Shown one piece after another: positions 51,739 through 63,900 of a stretch of DNA of 64,000 nucleotides. Source of the stretch: Maylandia zebra (lineage: Eukaryota > Chordata > Actinopteri > Cichliformes > Cichlidae); the NCBI RefSeq assembly GCF_041146795.1, contig NC_135172.1:16813123-16877122 (forward strand), in the 5' to 3' direction. Numbering within the stretch: position 1 is the stretch's first letter; each line of letters begins with the position of its first letter. Under the pieces are notes generated by a model. The model searched no databases, was not told the origin of the DNA, and saw nothing but the letters and a program-made list of their open reading frames with translations. Both the position numbers and the translations under genes were made by a program.

Positions 51739-53426
51739 AACCTTAATGACCACTTCTCCACTTCTTCTTATTGCTCAGCTAAACTAACCACGAATCATAT
51801 CTTTACCTTATGTAAATGGTTTGGTCCTCATAGGGATTATAGATTCCCATAATGTGATTGTGTAAACATATTCAGTCCCCCACAATAAGGCCTATCTGGA
51901 CTACACACGCACACACACACATGTACTGATTAATTTCCTCTGTCTCACATATCTGTGTCTTTGGGTTTTATTATTTAATACCTCTGCCATTCAAACGTCT
52001 CTATGCGGCACAGACACTTATAAGCCCAACAACAAAAACTGACGGGGTCTCTGATTCAGTTATCCTGAGCTAACCAATGAGTAGTTCTGTAGTCAGAGAA
52101 TGAACTCATGGTACTTACCACCTGTGTTTATTTCACATGTTTGTTGTGGCTGGATTGTGCGTGTGAGTGTGTATAGAGGATGGTAAAGTGACCCAGAAAA
52201 CAACTTGGGTAATGCCCACCACAGGGTAAGAAAAAAATCTTTGGCTGTGTTTGTTCCAGTCTGTCGGCCTGTCCTTAATTTATGAACGCTCTGGAGGAAG
52301 GATATAGACAAAAAATCCCTCACATCGGCTATCCTTTTTTGAGCTCTACTGACATAAGAAAACAAAACTGGCACCACAAGAGATTGATGTTTGTGCCTGT
52401 GTCATTTACTACCTGTATTATTTTTAAGTTTATCTTCATGTCACTGGGTGAAGGACACCCAGTGAAAAAAGAATATGGCCCAGTTGGAAAAAACTTGACC
52501 CTTAACATTGTTTGATCCCGTTCATCCTCTTGATGTCTGCAAAGACAAAAATGGACCGACTCTTTTTGGACAAGAAGGAAGGAAAGCTGTCATTGCCGCC
52601 TCGTCTACACACCGTCAGACACTGCCATTTGAACCTGAGGCTGGGACATAAATCTCCACCCTCGGGCCAACCTTGACATTCTTTTCCCAGATGGTGCCTC
52701 CCCTGCTGTGGACTCTGCTCCATAGGGTCCTGGCATCTCAGATAGATCCATCCATCACAGGACAACCAGACTCTTATACTGGGAACAGGGGCGCACCAGG
52801 GAGCACCTGCCCTTAGGTTTTCACCTTGTGGCTAAAACCACCCCCAACGGTCCCAGGCGTCCCCCTTCCCCCACTGTTTTCCTGAGAGGTTAGAGGTCAT
52901 TTGAGGGTGTGAGACAACTTCGCATGTCCAGAGACACTCTTTTAATGTGACATTCACACTTAAGTCTGTGGCACAATTATGGGCACGTTAGAAGCTGAGA
53001 TTTTATTAATGTTAACAGACGGCCACACAGGCTACAGAAGAAACAGAACCTGAAAGATAATCACTGCTGGAGTCAAACTGACTGCATGCAAGGAGACAAA
53101 AAACACACATGAATATAAAAAAAACAACATGGAAAAGCAGATAACATTTAATTAAATATAAAGGAAAGCTGAAAAGTGCAGGTCATTTTTCTTTAGAAAG
53201 AAAAAGAATGCTATTTTTTTTCACTCCAAACAGCTTTTGCAACAAAAGAATCATACTCCCACTTTTTGTCCATCTGTTTTATATATCATAGCCAAAAAAC
53301 ATCACTGATTTGATTGGACCCAAATGTGACGCTTGAGGCTCCTTCATACATCCAAAGTCTGACCCTCCCAACAAAGCTCCTTTTCCCTCTCCCCACTGGC
53401 CTTGTTCAAGGGGCTCCAATCCTAAA

Positions 53427-53428
<2 letters not shown>
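51736..53428. other. Intergenic, no gene seen
   Basis: Includes the tail of the CA-associated repeat (TGGTCCTCATAGGGATTATA near 51822) and otherwise unassigned sequence. Confidence 0.45.

Positions 53429-53496
<68 letters not shown>
53429..53496. repeat. (TG)n microsatellite, 68 bp
   Basis: An uninterrupted TG run; the frames across it are artefacts. Confidence 0.97.
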
Positions 53497-53497
<1 letters not shown>

Positions 53498-54809
53498 CAC
53501 AACTTCTGTCACAACTCCTGCAGTGACAGCCTGTGCAATGTTAAAGTCATCCAAAAACTTCTGGTACTAGTTGCAAATACTCCTGAAAAGTTGGCTTTGA
53601 AAATCTTAGTCTAAGGTAGATTCACATATAGACATTTTATACACATTGCACCGAAAGAACAAAACTAGCAGTGGAGCCAAATAGCAAAACTCCATACTTA
53701 CACTCTCTATGTTGAGTGCATTAATGTTTACACTCTATAGACACTCATCAAGCTACAACAAACAAGAGAAATAAACACAGGTGGTTAGTAGGATGACAAA
53801 AATTAGAAATCCAAACAGTTTTTTGATCTGTACTGACAAGAAGCTATATGCTTCAAGCTAACCTTTGTTTTCAGGCAGTGATGTTTACGTGCAGGAAACG
53901 GTTTTCACTGTTAACAGAATTATTGTGTGGGGATATTTTCAAAAAGCTGCAAATGATCACAACTAGCAGAGCAATAACGGTCGGATTTGTCATACCTCAT
54001 AAGCTAAGCACTTGCTGTGTGTCGAAATATTGCGAAGTTGATTGCAAAATCAGTGCTGCACCAAAACCCTCCTTATTGTTGCTTTGGTTGCTAGGAGATT
54101 GTCGCAGTTTCCTCTAGTTTGCATGGAAGATACTCTGTGCAAACACTTGCTAACTACTAGAGGTCATAAAAGGTTGAAAATTTTTCACAGTAAAAGCTGT
54201 GCCTCAGTACTACAGCCAACATGTTTGCCAGGGCGCAGCTTTTACTTTGAAGGTAAATGGACTCTGTTTCTAGTTATCACTTTTTAACAGTTTTAATCTT
54301 GTTCAGGCAGTATTTAGTGAGTGCTGGGAAACAAGTCTGTGTGCTCCATGAGATTTTTTCCATCCGATCAATCAGGGTATATACATTTTCCCCTAGCAAC
54401 CTTTGCTTTCCAGAGAGTCACCGACTGGGGACTGTGCCTGGGGCTTTAGCAATCACTTTCCCAGTGCCTGTCATCAACCACTTGTCAACTGGTCAGCAAA
54501 TACACATTTTTCTGGTGTTGCAAGATGGGCATGAACTGGTTTCTTGGCTCCTACAGTGTCAAAGTCATTGTCACATCCAAAACAACAGGCAAGTTAATGC
54601 CACGTGATTGCTAAACCTCAATAGTGTAGTGTTTTAGCTAATCGAAAACTTCAGCCGCCTAAAATCCTTATAATGGAACTGAAAAATATGTGAACCAATA
54701 CAGAAGCATAACTGAAGATTATGGGTAAGTCTAAAACCAAACAAATCAATTTAAAACATAGAACAATCCATCTATATCTTTTACTCAAAGCTATAAAATA
54801 CCAGCCTCA
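53497..54809. other. Intergenic, no gene seen
   Basis: Two overlapping frames of 80-116 codons (53848-54607) lack recognisable similarity or splice context and are not called. Confidence 0.45.
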
Positions 54810-55259
54810 GGCTGTGTCCCAATTCAGGGTATGCACGCTTGAAGTACGCACACTACGCGTACTACGGATGGTGCGTACTGTAAGTACGGGAAGTGCGGAA
54901 GTGAGAGGCTTGTGAAATGGGACGGTATACGCTTCGTCGCGCTGTTCAGGTTGCCTAGCAACCATGATACTAACCGCGAGACACGGTACATACAGCATTG
55001 TTTGACAGAAATGAAGGAGAAAAATGTTTTGTTGGTCATTCATTTTTGTCATGACATCACTGTGATTAGCTGAGTATCTGAGGCTGAGACCACGGGACTG
55101 TAAAACATGATTGTTGGGCTTCATTTCTGTGCTGAACAGTCATTTAAGATTAGTTAGTAAATAACAATTAGTTAATGTTGTTCATGAGACTAAAGTCATC
55201 TCACTGTGGTAATGTACATATAAGATGGCCAATATTATAGTATTGTCAGATTATTATGA

Positions 55260-55310
<51 letters not shown>

Positions 55311-55908
55311 TTAAATACACACACACACACACATATACATATACATATATCACTAACTTTCAGCTTGTTGTGTTTGTGGATATATGACTGACTTTAATTA
55401 TTAAACATTCGCACATAAATAAGTGACGTCATATTCAGTAGTTTTGACAGTTCACTCTTCGGCCGCTCCATCTTATTAGGGAAATTCCACATATATAAAT
55501 GTAAATTTCAAAACTCAACCCCATCATTTAATTTGTTTTTGATTGAAATTGAATATTACTTAAACTCTCTTAAATTAATTTCCAATAAAAAAGGTTTATC
55601 ATTGATTGAAGTTCATTCAGAAATGTTTAAGGTATGAGCTGTCACAGCTTTCAAGTACAAAGTTGTTATGAAGTCTGTCACATCCCCCCCAAAATTATCC
55701 ACACCCACCGCCGCGCTATGAATTGTGGGATATATGGGACACGAAGCGTGCACCGGACCACGCTTGATATTTGGGGAACTCGACGGCGCATTTGGAGTAT
55801 GCATTTGAAGTACACTTCGCATTGGGACAGCCGTCGTCGTGTGGCGGTGACGTAACCGCACTTGAAATGCGTACTTCAAGCGTGCAGTCTCTTAATTGGG
55901 ACACAGCT
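54810..55908. mobile_element. Non-autonomous DNA transposon, about 1.1 kb
   Basis: The left end GGCTGTGTCCCAATTCAGGG mirrors the right end (reverse complement AGCTGTGTCCCAATTAAGAG), and complementarity resumes at GCACGCTTGAAGTACGCA, giving ends of about 40 bp. A 3-bp TCA flanks both sides, a candidate target duplication that would suit a PIF/Harbinger-like element. No transposase frame is seen; an (AT)n run at 55259-55311 and a CA run interrupt the centre. Confidence 0.65.
55259..55333. repeat. (AT)n-(AC)n microsatellite inside the 54.8 kb element
   Basis: A 53-bp AT run with a single G interruption is followed by a short AC run. Confidence 0.95.
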
Positions 55909-56784
55909 TCATTGTGGTGCTCAAGAAGTTTTGAAGATGATCGAACCTTTATGACTTTTATGAATCAATGTAAACTAAATTTCTTTACCAAATGTCTTAT
56001 GGACATTTCTATATATACTATTTTAGGCTGTAACTGGAAACAGACTGTACTAGAGAAGGTGATTGGAGTCCTCATAACAATCAATGCAAAGTGCAACATT
56101 TTCCTCTTAAATAGCATAGAGTAAAACTATCACTTATATTTGAATGGAGAATAGTGCTGCTGTTTGTAAGGAACCATTTCGTATATTTAAGAGATATGGA
56201 TGTTTTCTCTAAATTAAGTTTACTCAGTTCTCCATGCAATCCTGTGGAAACTCCCTTCTTAACATGAATGTGCAGAACAGTTCTAGTCTGTTTCTGCAGT
56301 TCTGCAGCGTGAACCCCATTTTCAACCTCTTGTTCCTGGCTCTGCTCAGCTATCTCACATCATGTCTGTATGAATTTTCATCAGGAGCAGGCACAGCAAG
56401 GCACTCTGGTGTATATCGTCCCGCACACTTGTCAAACATCTGAAAAGCATCGAAAGGATGTTCCACATGTTTCCGATAAAAACTGAGGTAAATATGGGTA
56501 CAGAGTGCAGCTTACTTGTTCTGTGATTAATCCTGTAGGTAAATAGCATTGCTATCATTTGTTAAGATAATAAATGTCTGTGGGTAAAGTCTCTGTATTA
56601 TAAATAAATACTAAACGGCCCTCATTAATAATTAATCACGATGATTAACTTTTCTTTTGTCACCTATCAAATGCGTTGAAGCCTGTAAATTAATCACAGA
56701 ACGTGCACTCAGTGTGACAATGTTTATATAATCTTTCAGCAGCACAGCATGGATGAGCTTATAGATTTGTGGAGAAATATATAT
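55909..56784. other. Intergenic, no gene seen
   Basis: Unassigned sequence between two mobile elements; no frame with coding character. Confidence 0.5.
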
Positions 56785-57214
56785 TGTAGCTCTCTTCACG
56801 ACAACACAGACACAGGTCGGTTCTTTGAAACGGGCGTTTATTACTTGGGCCTTCTCTCCTCAGCTTCACCATCACCAGTACGCCGATACGCCATTACGCC
56901 GTGAGAACTGGTCACGAGCGAACAGTACAAACCAATTGGCAACTTTACAGTACACATATTAAGTCCAAACACAAATAAAAAAAACATTTCTCAAATGACA
57001 AATACCTCGTTGGCTGCTTGTCCTGAAAAGAGGTCCTTAAGTCCTTGTATTGCCTTTTCTTTTAGCAAACTTTTAGCTTAAAATCGCTTCATGAGAAACA
57101 TCTGCTCACTCGCAGTCCATGAAAAGTCTTGTGTACTCTCGTTAAGGGTATTCTCACGAGACACTAGCTCTTACACTTTACACATGTACATTTCAAATAA
57201 AGACATTTCAACAC
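56785..57214 (-). mobile_element. Candidate solo LTR, minus strand
   Basis: In reverse complement the stretch ends with an AATAAA (minus strand of 56838-56843), then about 50 nt, and terminates in GAGAGCTACA at 56785, the layout of an LTR R-U5 end with the terminal CA. The other boundary is uncertain (a TGTGTTG start near 57214 is one option) and no target duplication was found. Confidence 0.3.
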
Positions 57215-57309
57215 AAACTATATATATTCATGAAATTATGTAACTTATTATAAATCAGTCATCTACATCATGAAATCTACACAGAACATTTTAACAGCAT
57301 TTACATATA

Positions 57310-57509
57310 CAGTGGGGCAAAAAAGTATTTAGTCAGCCACCGATTGTGCAAGTTCCCCCACTTAAAATGATGACAGAGGTCAGTAATTTGCACCAGAGGT
57401 ACACTTCAACTGTGAGAGACAGAATGTGAAAAAAAAATCCATGAATTCACATGGTAGGATTTGTAAAGAATTTATTCGTAAATCAGGGTGGAAAATAAGT
57501 ATTTGGTCA
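57310..57509 (+). repeat. Left terminal inverted repeat of the Tc1 element
   Basis: 200 bp, 98.5% identical to the inverse of 58714-58913 by direct comparison. The outermost bases are CAGTGGGG. Confidence 0.95.
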
Positions 57510-57674
57510 CCTCAAACAAGGAAAATCTCTGGCTCTCACAGACCTGTAACGTCTTCTGTAAGAAGCTTTTCTGTCCCCCACTCGTTACCTGTATGAATGG
57601 CACCTGTTTGAACTCATCATCTGTATAAAAGACACCTGTCCACAGCCTCAAACAGTCAGACTCCAAACTCCGCC

Positions 57675-58697
57675 ATGGCCAAGACCAAAGAGCTTTCGAA
57701 GGACACCAGGAAAAGTATTGTAGACCTGCACCAGACTGGGAAGACTGAATCTACAATAGGCAAGCAGCTTGGTGTGAAAAAATCAACTGTGGGAGCAATC
57801 ATCAGAAAATGGAAGACATACAAGACCACTGATAATCTCCCTCGATCTGGGGCTCCACGCAAGATCTCATCCCGTGGGGTCAAAATGATCATGAGAACGG
57901 TGAGCAAAGATCCCAGAACCACACGGGGGGACCTGGTGAATGACCTGCAGAGAGATGGGACCAAAGTAACAAAGGTCACCATCAGTAACACACTACAACG
58001 GCAGGGAATCAAATCCCGCAGTGCCAGACGTGTTCCGCTGCTGAAGCCAGTGCATGTCCAGGCCCGTCTGAAGTTTGCCAGAGAGCACATGGATGATACA
58101 GCAGAGGATTGGGAGAATGTCATGTGGTCAGATGAAACCAAAGTAGAACTTTTTGGTATAAACTCAACTCGTCGTGTTTGGAGGAAGAAGAATACTGAGT
58201 TGCATCCCAAGAACACCATACCTACTGTGAAGCATGGGGGTGGAAACATCATGCTATGGGGCTGTTTTTCTGCCAAGGGAACAGGACGACTGATCCGTGT
58301 TAAGGACAGAATGAATGGGGCCATGTATCGTGAGATTTTGAGCCAAAACCTCCTTCCATCAGTGAGAACTTTGAAGATGAAACGAGGCTGGGTCTTCCAA
58401 CATGACAATGATCCAAAACACACCGCCCGGGCAACAAAGGAGTGGCTCCGTAAGAAGCATTTGAAAGTCCTGGAGTGGCCTAGCCAGTCTCCAGACCTCA
58501 ACCCCATAGAAAATCTGTGGCGGGAGTTGAAAGTCCGTGTTGCTCGGCGACAGCCCCAAAACATCACTGCTCTCGAGAAGATCTGCATGGAGGAATGGGC
58601 CAAAATACCAGCTACTGTGTGTGCAAACCTGGTAAAGACCTATAGTAAACGTTTGACCTCTGTTATTGCCAACAAAGGTTATGTTACAAAGTATTGA
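57675..58697 (+). CDS. Tc1-family transposase, uninterrupted
   Basis: 340 residues from ATG 57675 (GCCATGG context) to a TGA just inside the right repeat, the usual length for Tc1 transposases. The N-terminus holds two helix-turn-helix DNA-binding parts (about residues 1-50 and 65-120) joined by an SGAPRK linker like the GRPR AT-hook of the family. The catalytic DDE triad is complete: D153 (MWSDET), D244 (FQHDNDPKH) and E279 (SPDLNPIEN), with 34 residues between the second and third, i.e. DD34E. A glycine-rich [12 protein letters not shown] box is at about 188-199. The enzyme class cuts out its element and reinserts it at TA. There is no stop, frameshift or missing key residue, so the copy may encode active protein. 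Confidence 0.97.
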   Translation: MAKTKELSKDTRKSIVDLHQTGKTESTIGKQLGVKKSTVGAIIRKWKTYKTTDNLPRSGAPRKISSRGVKMIMRTVSKDPRTTRGDLVNDLQRDGTKVTKVTISNTLQRQGIKSRSARRVPLLKPVHVQARLKFAREHMDDTAEDWENVMWSDETKVELFGINSTRRVWRKKNTELHPKNTIPTVKHGGGNIMLWGCFSAKGTGRLIRVKDRMNGAMYREILSQNLLPSVRTLKMKRGWVFQHDNDPKHTARATKEWLRKKHLKVLEWPSQSPDLNPIENLWRELKVRVARRQPQNITALEKICMEEWAKIPATVCANLVKTYSKRLTSVIANKGYVTKY

Positions 58698-58713
58698 GTT
58701 GTATTTTTGTTAT

Positions 58714-58913
58714 TGACCAAATACTTATTTTCCACCCTGATTTACAAATAAATTCTTTACAAATCCTACCATGTGGATTCATGGATTTTTTTTTCACATT
58801 CTGTCTCTCACAGTTGAAGTGTACCTCTGGTGCAAATTACTGACCTCTGTCATCATTTTAGGTGGGGGAACTTGCACAATCGGTGGCTGACTAAATACTT
58901 TTTTGCCCCACTG
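58714..58913 (-). repeat. Right terminal inverted repeat of the Tc1 element
   Basis: Inverse partner of 57310-57509. Three single-base differences (all C/T type) were seen. Confidence 0.95.
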
Positions 58914-59161
58914 TATAATAGATGCTGCACACATGTTAATTGTCTGAATTTAGTGTCCCAGTGTGATTGATGATAGTGAGGACGATGATGTCTATTTTCT
59001 TTGGCACAATGTTGACAAAGTCCAAACAAAATCCATGACAAAAACACGTCCTCTCTGCTGCTTTGAGCTTATTATAGCTCCTAGTAACCAGCAGGGTCAA
59101 CAATTATAACCATTCTGCAAAAAAAGTTTAATCAGTCCCTCCCCAAAGATTATAATACACT
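58914..59161. other. Short spacer between transposons
   Basis: Nothing recognised apart from the TA duplication at 58914-58915. Confidence 0.5.
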
Positions 59162-59830
59162 AGTGCATCTAGAAAAAAATAGAATATCGTGAAAACGTTT
59201 TTATTTTTCATTTTTTAACTGAAAAAGTAAACTTTCATATCCTCTATATAAATGTTTAGTGAAATATTTAAAGCCTTGGCTTTATTCTTGTAATAGCTTA
59301 TGAAAATCACAAACAGCAGTTTGAGTTAAATATTATTTAAACAGTGTAAATATTGTGTGTCTCTCAGTCTAGTTCAGTACACAACTGCAGTCATGGGGAA
59401 CACTGCTGACTTGACAGCTGGACAGATGACCATCACTGACATCCTCCACAAGGAGGCCATAGAAGGTCATCGCTGAAAAGGCTGGCTGTTTGGAGAGTAC
59501 TGTAAGTCATATTAATGGAATTCTAACTGCAAGAAAAAGTGTGGTAGGAACAGTAACAAGCTTCACACGCAGTGCATTAAGACAGTTTCAGAAAACGGAG
59601 GTAACACCGTCACATCACAAATAGCACAGCAAAGCCACTCCAACAGCAAGAGCATCCTAGCTTGGTTAAAAGTGGACTAGTGGTCACGGGTCCAAAGCTT
59701 TCAGATGAAGATAAGTTTTGCATGCTAAAGCTGCCATCAAAGAAATCTGGGCATCAAGAACATCTTAGCCGTTCCCAATGAGCTGGCCACACATGCTCTC
59801 CATGCCACCCCACACTGTTCACCACGAGTG
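59162..59830 (+). pseudogene. Degenerate remnant of a second Tc1-like family, plus strand
   Basis: The left terminal motif GCATCTAGAAAAAAATAGAA is followed by the untranslated leader. A broken transposase start at 59393 reads MGNTADLT and then HKEA, with a stop shortly after. Later pieces correspond to the region before and around the first catalytic motif (TTTCAGATGAAGATAAGTTT near 59699). The second half and right end are missing. The family differs from the intact element next door. Confidence 0.75.
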
Positions 59831-62218
59831 AACTTACTTTTATAAAGATTGATGTTTCTGCATTGTAGATAATTTTTGGATTAGTCTGTGAAAATACTCG
59901 AATAACTTTGTTAGTAGCTTTAAATTAGGAGGAAATTAAGAGATTTGGGGATAGCCAGAACAACAATATTTATTCATTCAAAATCTCCGTTTCATATGAT
60001 ATGACTGTGGCAAACAGGCACAAACTGGACGGGACTGTCGCAAATGCTGGAAAAAACACTGATAGACAACAAACCTTGTTCAGATAAACTGTATCATCGT
60101 GCCATGTATTGTGCTAATGGAGAACACTCTCTTTATTGTGATTTTGAGCTAATGCTCTCAGATTGATGTTACAGATGCTTCTCAGTAGTAAACACATGTA
60201 TTAGGGATCATTTGTGCCAAGTGCAAGTAATGGATATAGTCTATATTTGTGTATTATAAAATTACTGTTTCACAATATGTACTAGTATCAGCAGGTGAAC
60301 TAGCATTACAAACTTTGTATTTTTTTTTTCTTTAAATCCAATGTGTATGGCTAATAATATAAAGTATCAGAACCCTATGATTGCATTAAACTGGTCCTTG
60401 CTCAAACTTCCTGATTAGCTAAACACAAACACAAACATATGTGTGAGGTAAAACACACAAATATGCCTCGCAGCATCCTGTATAGTGTCCTATATACTTG
60501 TCCATTAAATCGTGATTGTTTTGCCAAAAGGAGAAAAAAAACCCCTAACAGTCATCAACACCTTTAATGATGAGTATGTAAACAGTTTAATTATAACCTC
60601 AGCTGTATTCCTGATTGCTCCTCGACGTGAAACAGTTTCTCAGCCAAGTTGAAGTAACCTAAATTCTTTCAGTGCATCATAGGGCCTCAAGCCCCCTGTG
60701 ATATGAGCCAGAAACCACAATGCAAAACTTATTTAGAGGCCAGCATATATCTCAACAGAATGCAAATAGAGATAAATATGAAATCCAATCCAGGAGGAGA
60801 ACACAGCTGGGTTTTATTTGTCAGTGCCTCTTCTTCCAGTTGATCAGGCCGAACGAGCGTTTTTCTTCTTTTCTTCCTTTTTGGTAGGAAAACCTGGTTC
60901 AGGAGGAATAGTATTAGCTCGACCTGATCCGACAATAGAGGATCCAGTATAAGCTCATAGTCTTATATAAGTTGCCTTGCGTTGGTAGTTGTGGTGATGC
61001 ATTTGTCAAAATATATAAACGACAAAAAAACCCCTCTATATAATAAAAAACAAAGAGCTTTGTCTCAGGTCCTGAGCTCAAATAAAATTAACCGCACAAA
61101 AAGTTTCCTACCCAAAACACAGCTCAAGTTTCTCATAATCACGTATCCAGAGGAGCGCATCAGAATTAGGAACATTTTATGCCACCCTTAAATCATCTTG
61201 TAATGAGCAATAAAATGTACTGTGCTTTGCCTTCAGTCTCACCCAAAATACACAATAAACAGACTTTTCTCTTTGTGCACACCAGGAAACATGTCTGTTT
61301 CTGTAGCTGTTGGCAATATATATATATATGTGTTGTTTTTACATGAGGCGATAGGCTTTTAATTTACACTTCAACCATCTGCACGTTACAGTAAAAATTA
61401 AAGAGTCACTCATTGAGCTGAATGCATACGTCTGACTTGTAAGAAGGTAAAGTTTGCAGAATTACCACCTTTGTTCAGGGAGCAATGCTCCTGGATCCCA
61501 AGACCCAAACATCCACCGTTCAAAACGTGTCAAACGGTGTGACGGGACAAGACGATCGGCTCTTTGAAGGCGAAACTGTTTAGTGCGTCTCTCAGTGACT
61601 ATGCTTCAAGATGTGCTAAATGTTTGTTGCGAAGGAGTGAGCTCAGATGTGTACATAAGAGAAGTGTCTGAAGTGGTTGTGGAGTAGAAGAGAGGAGGAG
61701 GTTTTAGAGGCAGCTGTGGCTTTTCTTTGTTTAAAACAGACTGCCTTCGTTTCCAGACCTCTCGATGGCCGAATCTTTGGAATTTTCAAATAGATCGAGT
61801 ACTGCGCTTAATGACGCACAGCAGGAAGAAGTCAAGAAGAATCTAATGGTTGTAAAACATATGGCTCTTAAATCAGCCTATAGCAAGTCTTCAATTAACA
61901 TGTCAAAAGCTGACTTACTTGCCTGACAAACTGCTACTACAGCTTCTATGGGTTATGGTATAACAAAGTCTCCTCTCAAACATAAAACAATAGGTTATTG
62001 CACAGAGTCAGTCTGGCTTTTGAAGTTAAACAGAATGAGACTATCATTGCGTCAGAATCTGACTTTCAGGCTTCCAGTTCAGTAAGACGATGTCCCGTTT
62101 TCTATACTTTCTAAATTCTTGCTGTCATAACTAATGGCTGTGAAGATAGCAGCACTATTTATCACTGTCTTTTGCTGCTTACCATGACTATGGTAAATAT
62201 GACATGAAGTGACACAGG
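59831..62218. other. Intergenic, no gene seen
   Basis: No exon-like frame above chance. A short TA run is at 61316-61329. A 53-codon ATG frame at 61765-61926 follows a CCAG acceptor-like sequence but is unsupported. Confidence 0.5.
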
Positions 62219-62432
62219 GTGGCTGTAGCTCAGGGGATAGAGCGGGACATGCCAAAAATCCTTGGGAAAGATACTAACCCCAAGTTGCTCTCTCCTAACA
62301 AATCCATCGTTAGATAGAAAGCACTTACATAGAAAAAAAATGCTTGTATGAATGTGTGAATGAGGCGAGTTGTGTAAAGTGCCTTAAGTGCGCAGATAAA
62401 ATAGAAACGTGCTGCATAAGGACCAGTTTACC
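62219..62432 (+). repeat. Degenerate tRNA-derived SINE, plus strand
   Basis: The head TGGCTGTAGCTCAGGGGATA keeps an A box (TAGCTCAGGGGA, 62226-62237), but the B-box part is deleted: the sequence jumps from AGCGGGACATGCCAAA straight to the TCCTTGGGAAAGATACTAACC body. The tail reads GTGCTGCATAAGGACCAG. It is the same family as the better copy at 33259-33552. Confidence 0.7.
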
Positions 62433-63752
62433 CAAGTATCACAAAAAATGTGATGCTCAAAAAGAGTCGTAGTGACGTAAGCCCGCTGAAACTCAAAGAG
62501 TGTTACCAGACCGCACAGACGCTAGATAACAATAATAGCAGATAACATGATAAAAATAGACTTTGGCGTATGCTTATTGGAATGCTTTAGCGAGCGAGTT
62601 AAACCAAGTAGATTTGTCTTTCACATGCTGGACGCCAAACTTCTAGCCTGCAGTTTGTGAGATATTTCTGATTTTTTAGACCACCTTTTCAGCAGGACAC
62701 CCCGCATTGTAGCACACAGTCATAGTCTATGTGCCTCACATTTACTTTGTTGGGATGTGGTCCCCCTGTGTCCACATAAACATTTATGTAATATTTTAGC
62801 ACACGGTGGATAAACAATCTGAACAATCTGGTCATGCTGATGATTTAAGCCAGCCTAATATGACGTTAACATTTCTCAAGCATGTGTTCAACATTATTCA
62901 CAAACCTCTCTTTCTTTCGTGTAAGTACTGAAACATTTTAGTGTGGTTGAGACTTCTTGACCCTTCTTTGTAAACGTACTCATACCTGACTGCCTGAGTG
63001 ATGGGCAGCGTTTTATAAAGATCCACCGAATAACTCTTAACATTGGTGCAGGGACTGCTGAGCTATGTGCTGAGACACACAAGCTTGCTTTGCCAGATCA
63101 CCTGATATAGTTAGAGATATCTTTCATCACTGTGGTCCTGAGGCCAGAGACCCACTGAAATCACAAATACAGAAGAGTGGAAACCTTGTCAAAGCCCTGC
63201 GATGTGCAGTAGAGAAGCTGGCTAAGTCAATAAATACTTAAACATCTCTCAGTGGCTACATGCAGGGCACACTTGGCCAGTATAGTTCAAGGCTCGACTG
63301 TTTATTATCTTCTGTGAAACTATCTGATAAAGACTTTAGCTCTTCTGCTTCCTCGGCTCATATGTTGCCCAAAGGCAGCACACTTGGATTAACAGCAGAC
63401 CACGTGGAGCCATGTTGAACCACTTTCAGATCATTTAAACAAGACAGGAGAGATGTGAGGTCTCGAAAACTTGAAATAAAAGGGGGAAACATAACAACAA
63501 TAACTCATTATTAGGATTATAATCCATCAGTAAGTACTAGGTTGAAATATACTAGTGATGATATTGGCTTTCCTCTATTTTAATCAGTTTGTTTCATAAC
63601 CTGAATTAATGTTCACATTAGAAAAGCCAGACTCCGATGTTTTGATGTTTAATTACCAGGCAAAGATTTGCTGCTGCTGTATATTTGTAAACCCTGGAAA
63701 TGGTTGTGTGGACAATTGAAATACTAAAGGACTGGCAAAGTAACTTCAATCA
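62433..63752. other. Intergenic, no gene seen
   Basis: No recognised gene or repeat; frames of about 60 codons are chance. Confidence 0.5.
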
Positions 63753-63900
63753 TCATTCTGATGCTCAGTTTGAACTTTAGCAGGTCATCTTGACCATGTC
63801 TATGTGCCTAAATGGACTGATTTGCTGCCCTTTGATTGGCTGATAGACACATATTTGCATTAAAAAACACTTTAACAGGTGTACCTAACAAAGTGGTTCG
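63753..63900. mobile_element. 3' fragment of the TIR element family seen at 34880-35791
   Basis: Aligns by eye with 35647-35791: TCATTCTGATGCTC, then CAGGTCATCTTGACCATG, then GATTGGCTGAT and ACAGGTGTACCTAACAAAG. The rest of the element is absent. Confidence 0.75.

Larger units (their letters stand above)
57310..58913 (+). mobile_element. Complete Tc1-like transposon, 1604 bp
   Basis: The element begins CAGTGGGGCAAAAAAGTATT and ends with its reverse complement, flanked on both sides by TA (57308-57309 and 58914-58915), the Tc1/mariner target duplication. The terminal inverted repeats are 200 bp each (57310-57509 and 58714-58913) and differ at 3 positions. Everything between is the transposase gene with short flanks. 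The ends resemble the widely distributed Passport-type fish/lamprey Tc1 family as I remember it; the name should be checked by search. Confidence 0.97.

Noticed and set aside
53848..54607. Overlapping plus-strand frames of 80-116 codons
   Set aside because: Three overlapping frames in one stretch with no recognisable domain; a single real gene would not produce this pattern.
57656..58603. 315-codon minus-strand frame over the Tc1 transposase
   Set aside because: It is the antisense shadow of the true transposase frame; the plus-strand frame holds all family motifs.
61765..61926. 53-codon ATG frame after an acceptor-like CCAG
   Set aside because: Good start context, but the length is within chance for this much sequence and I see no partner exon or similarity.
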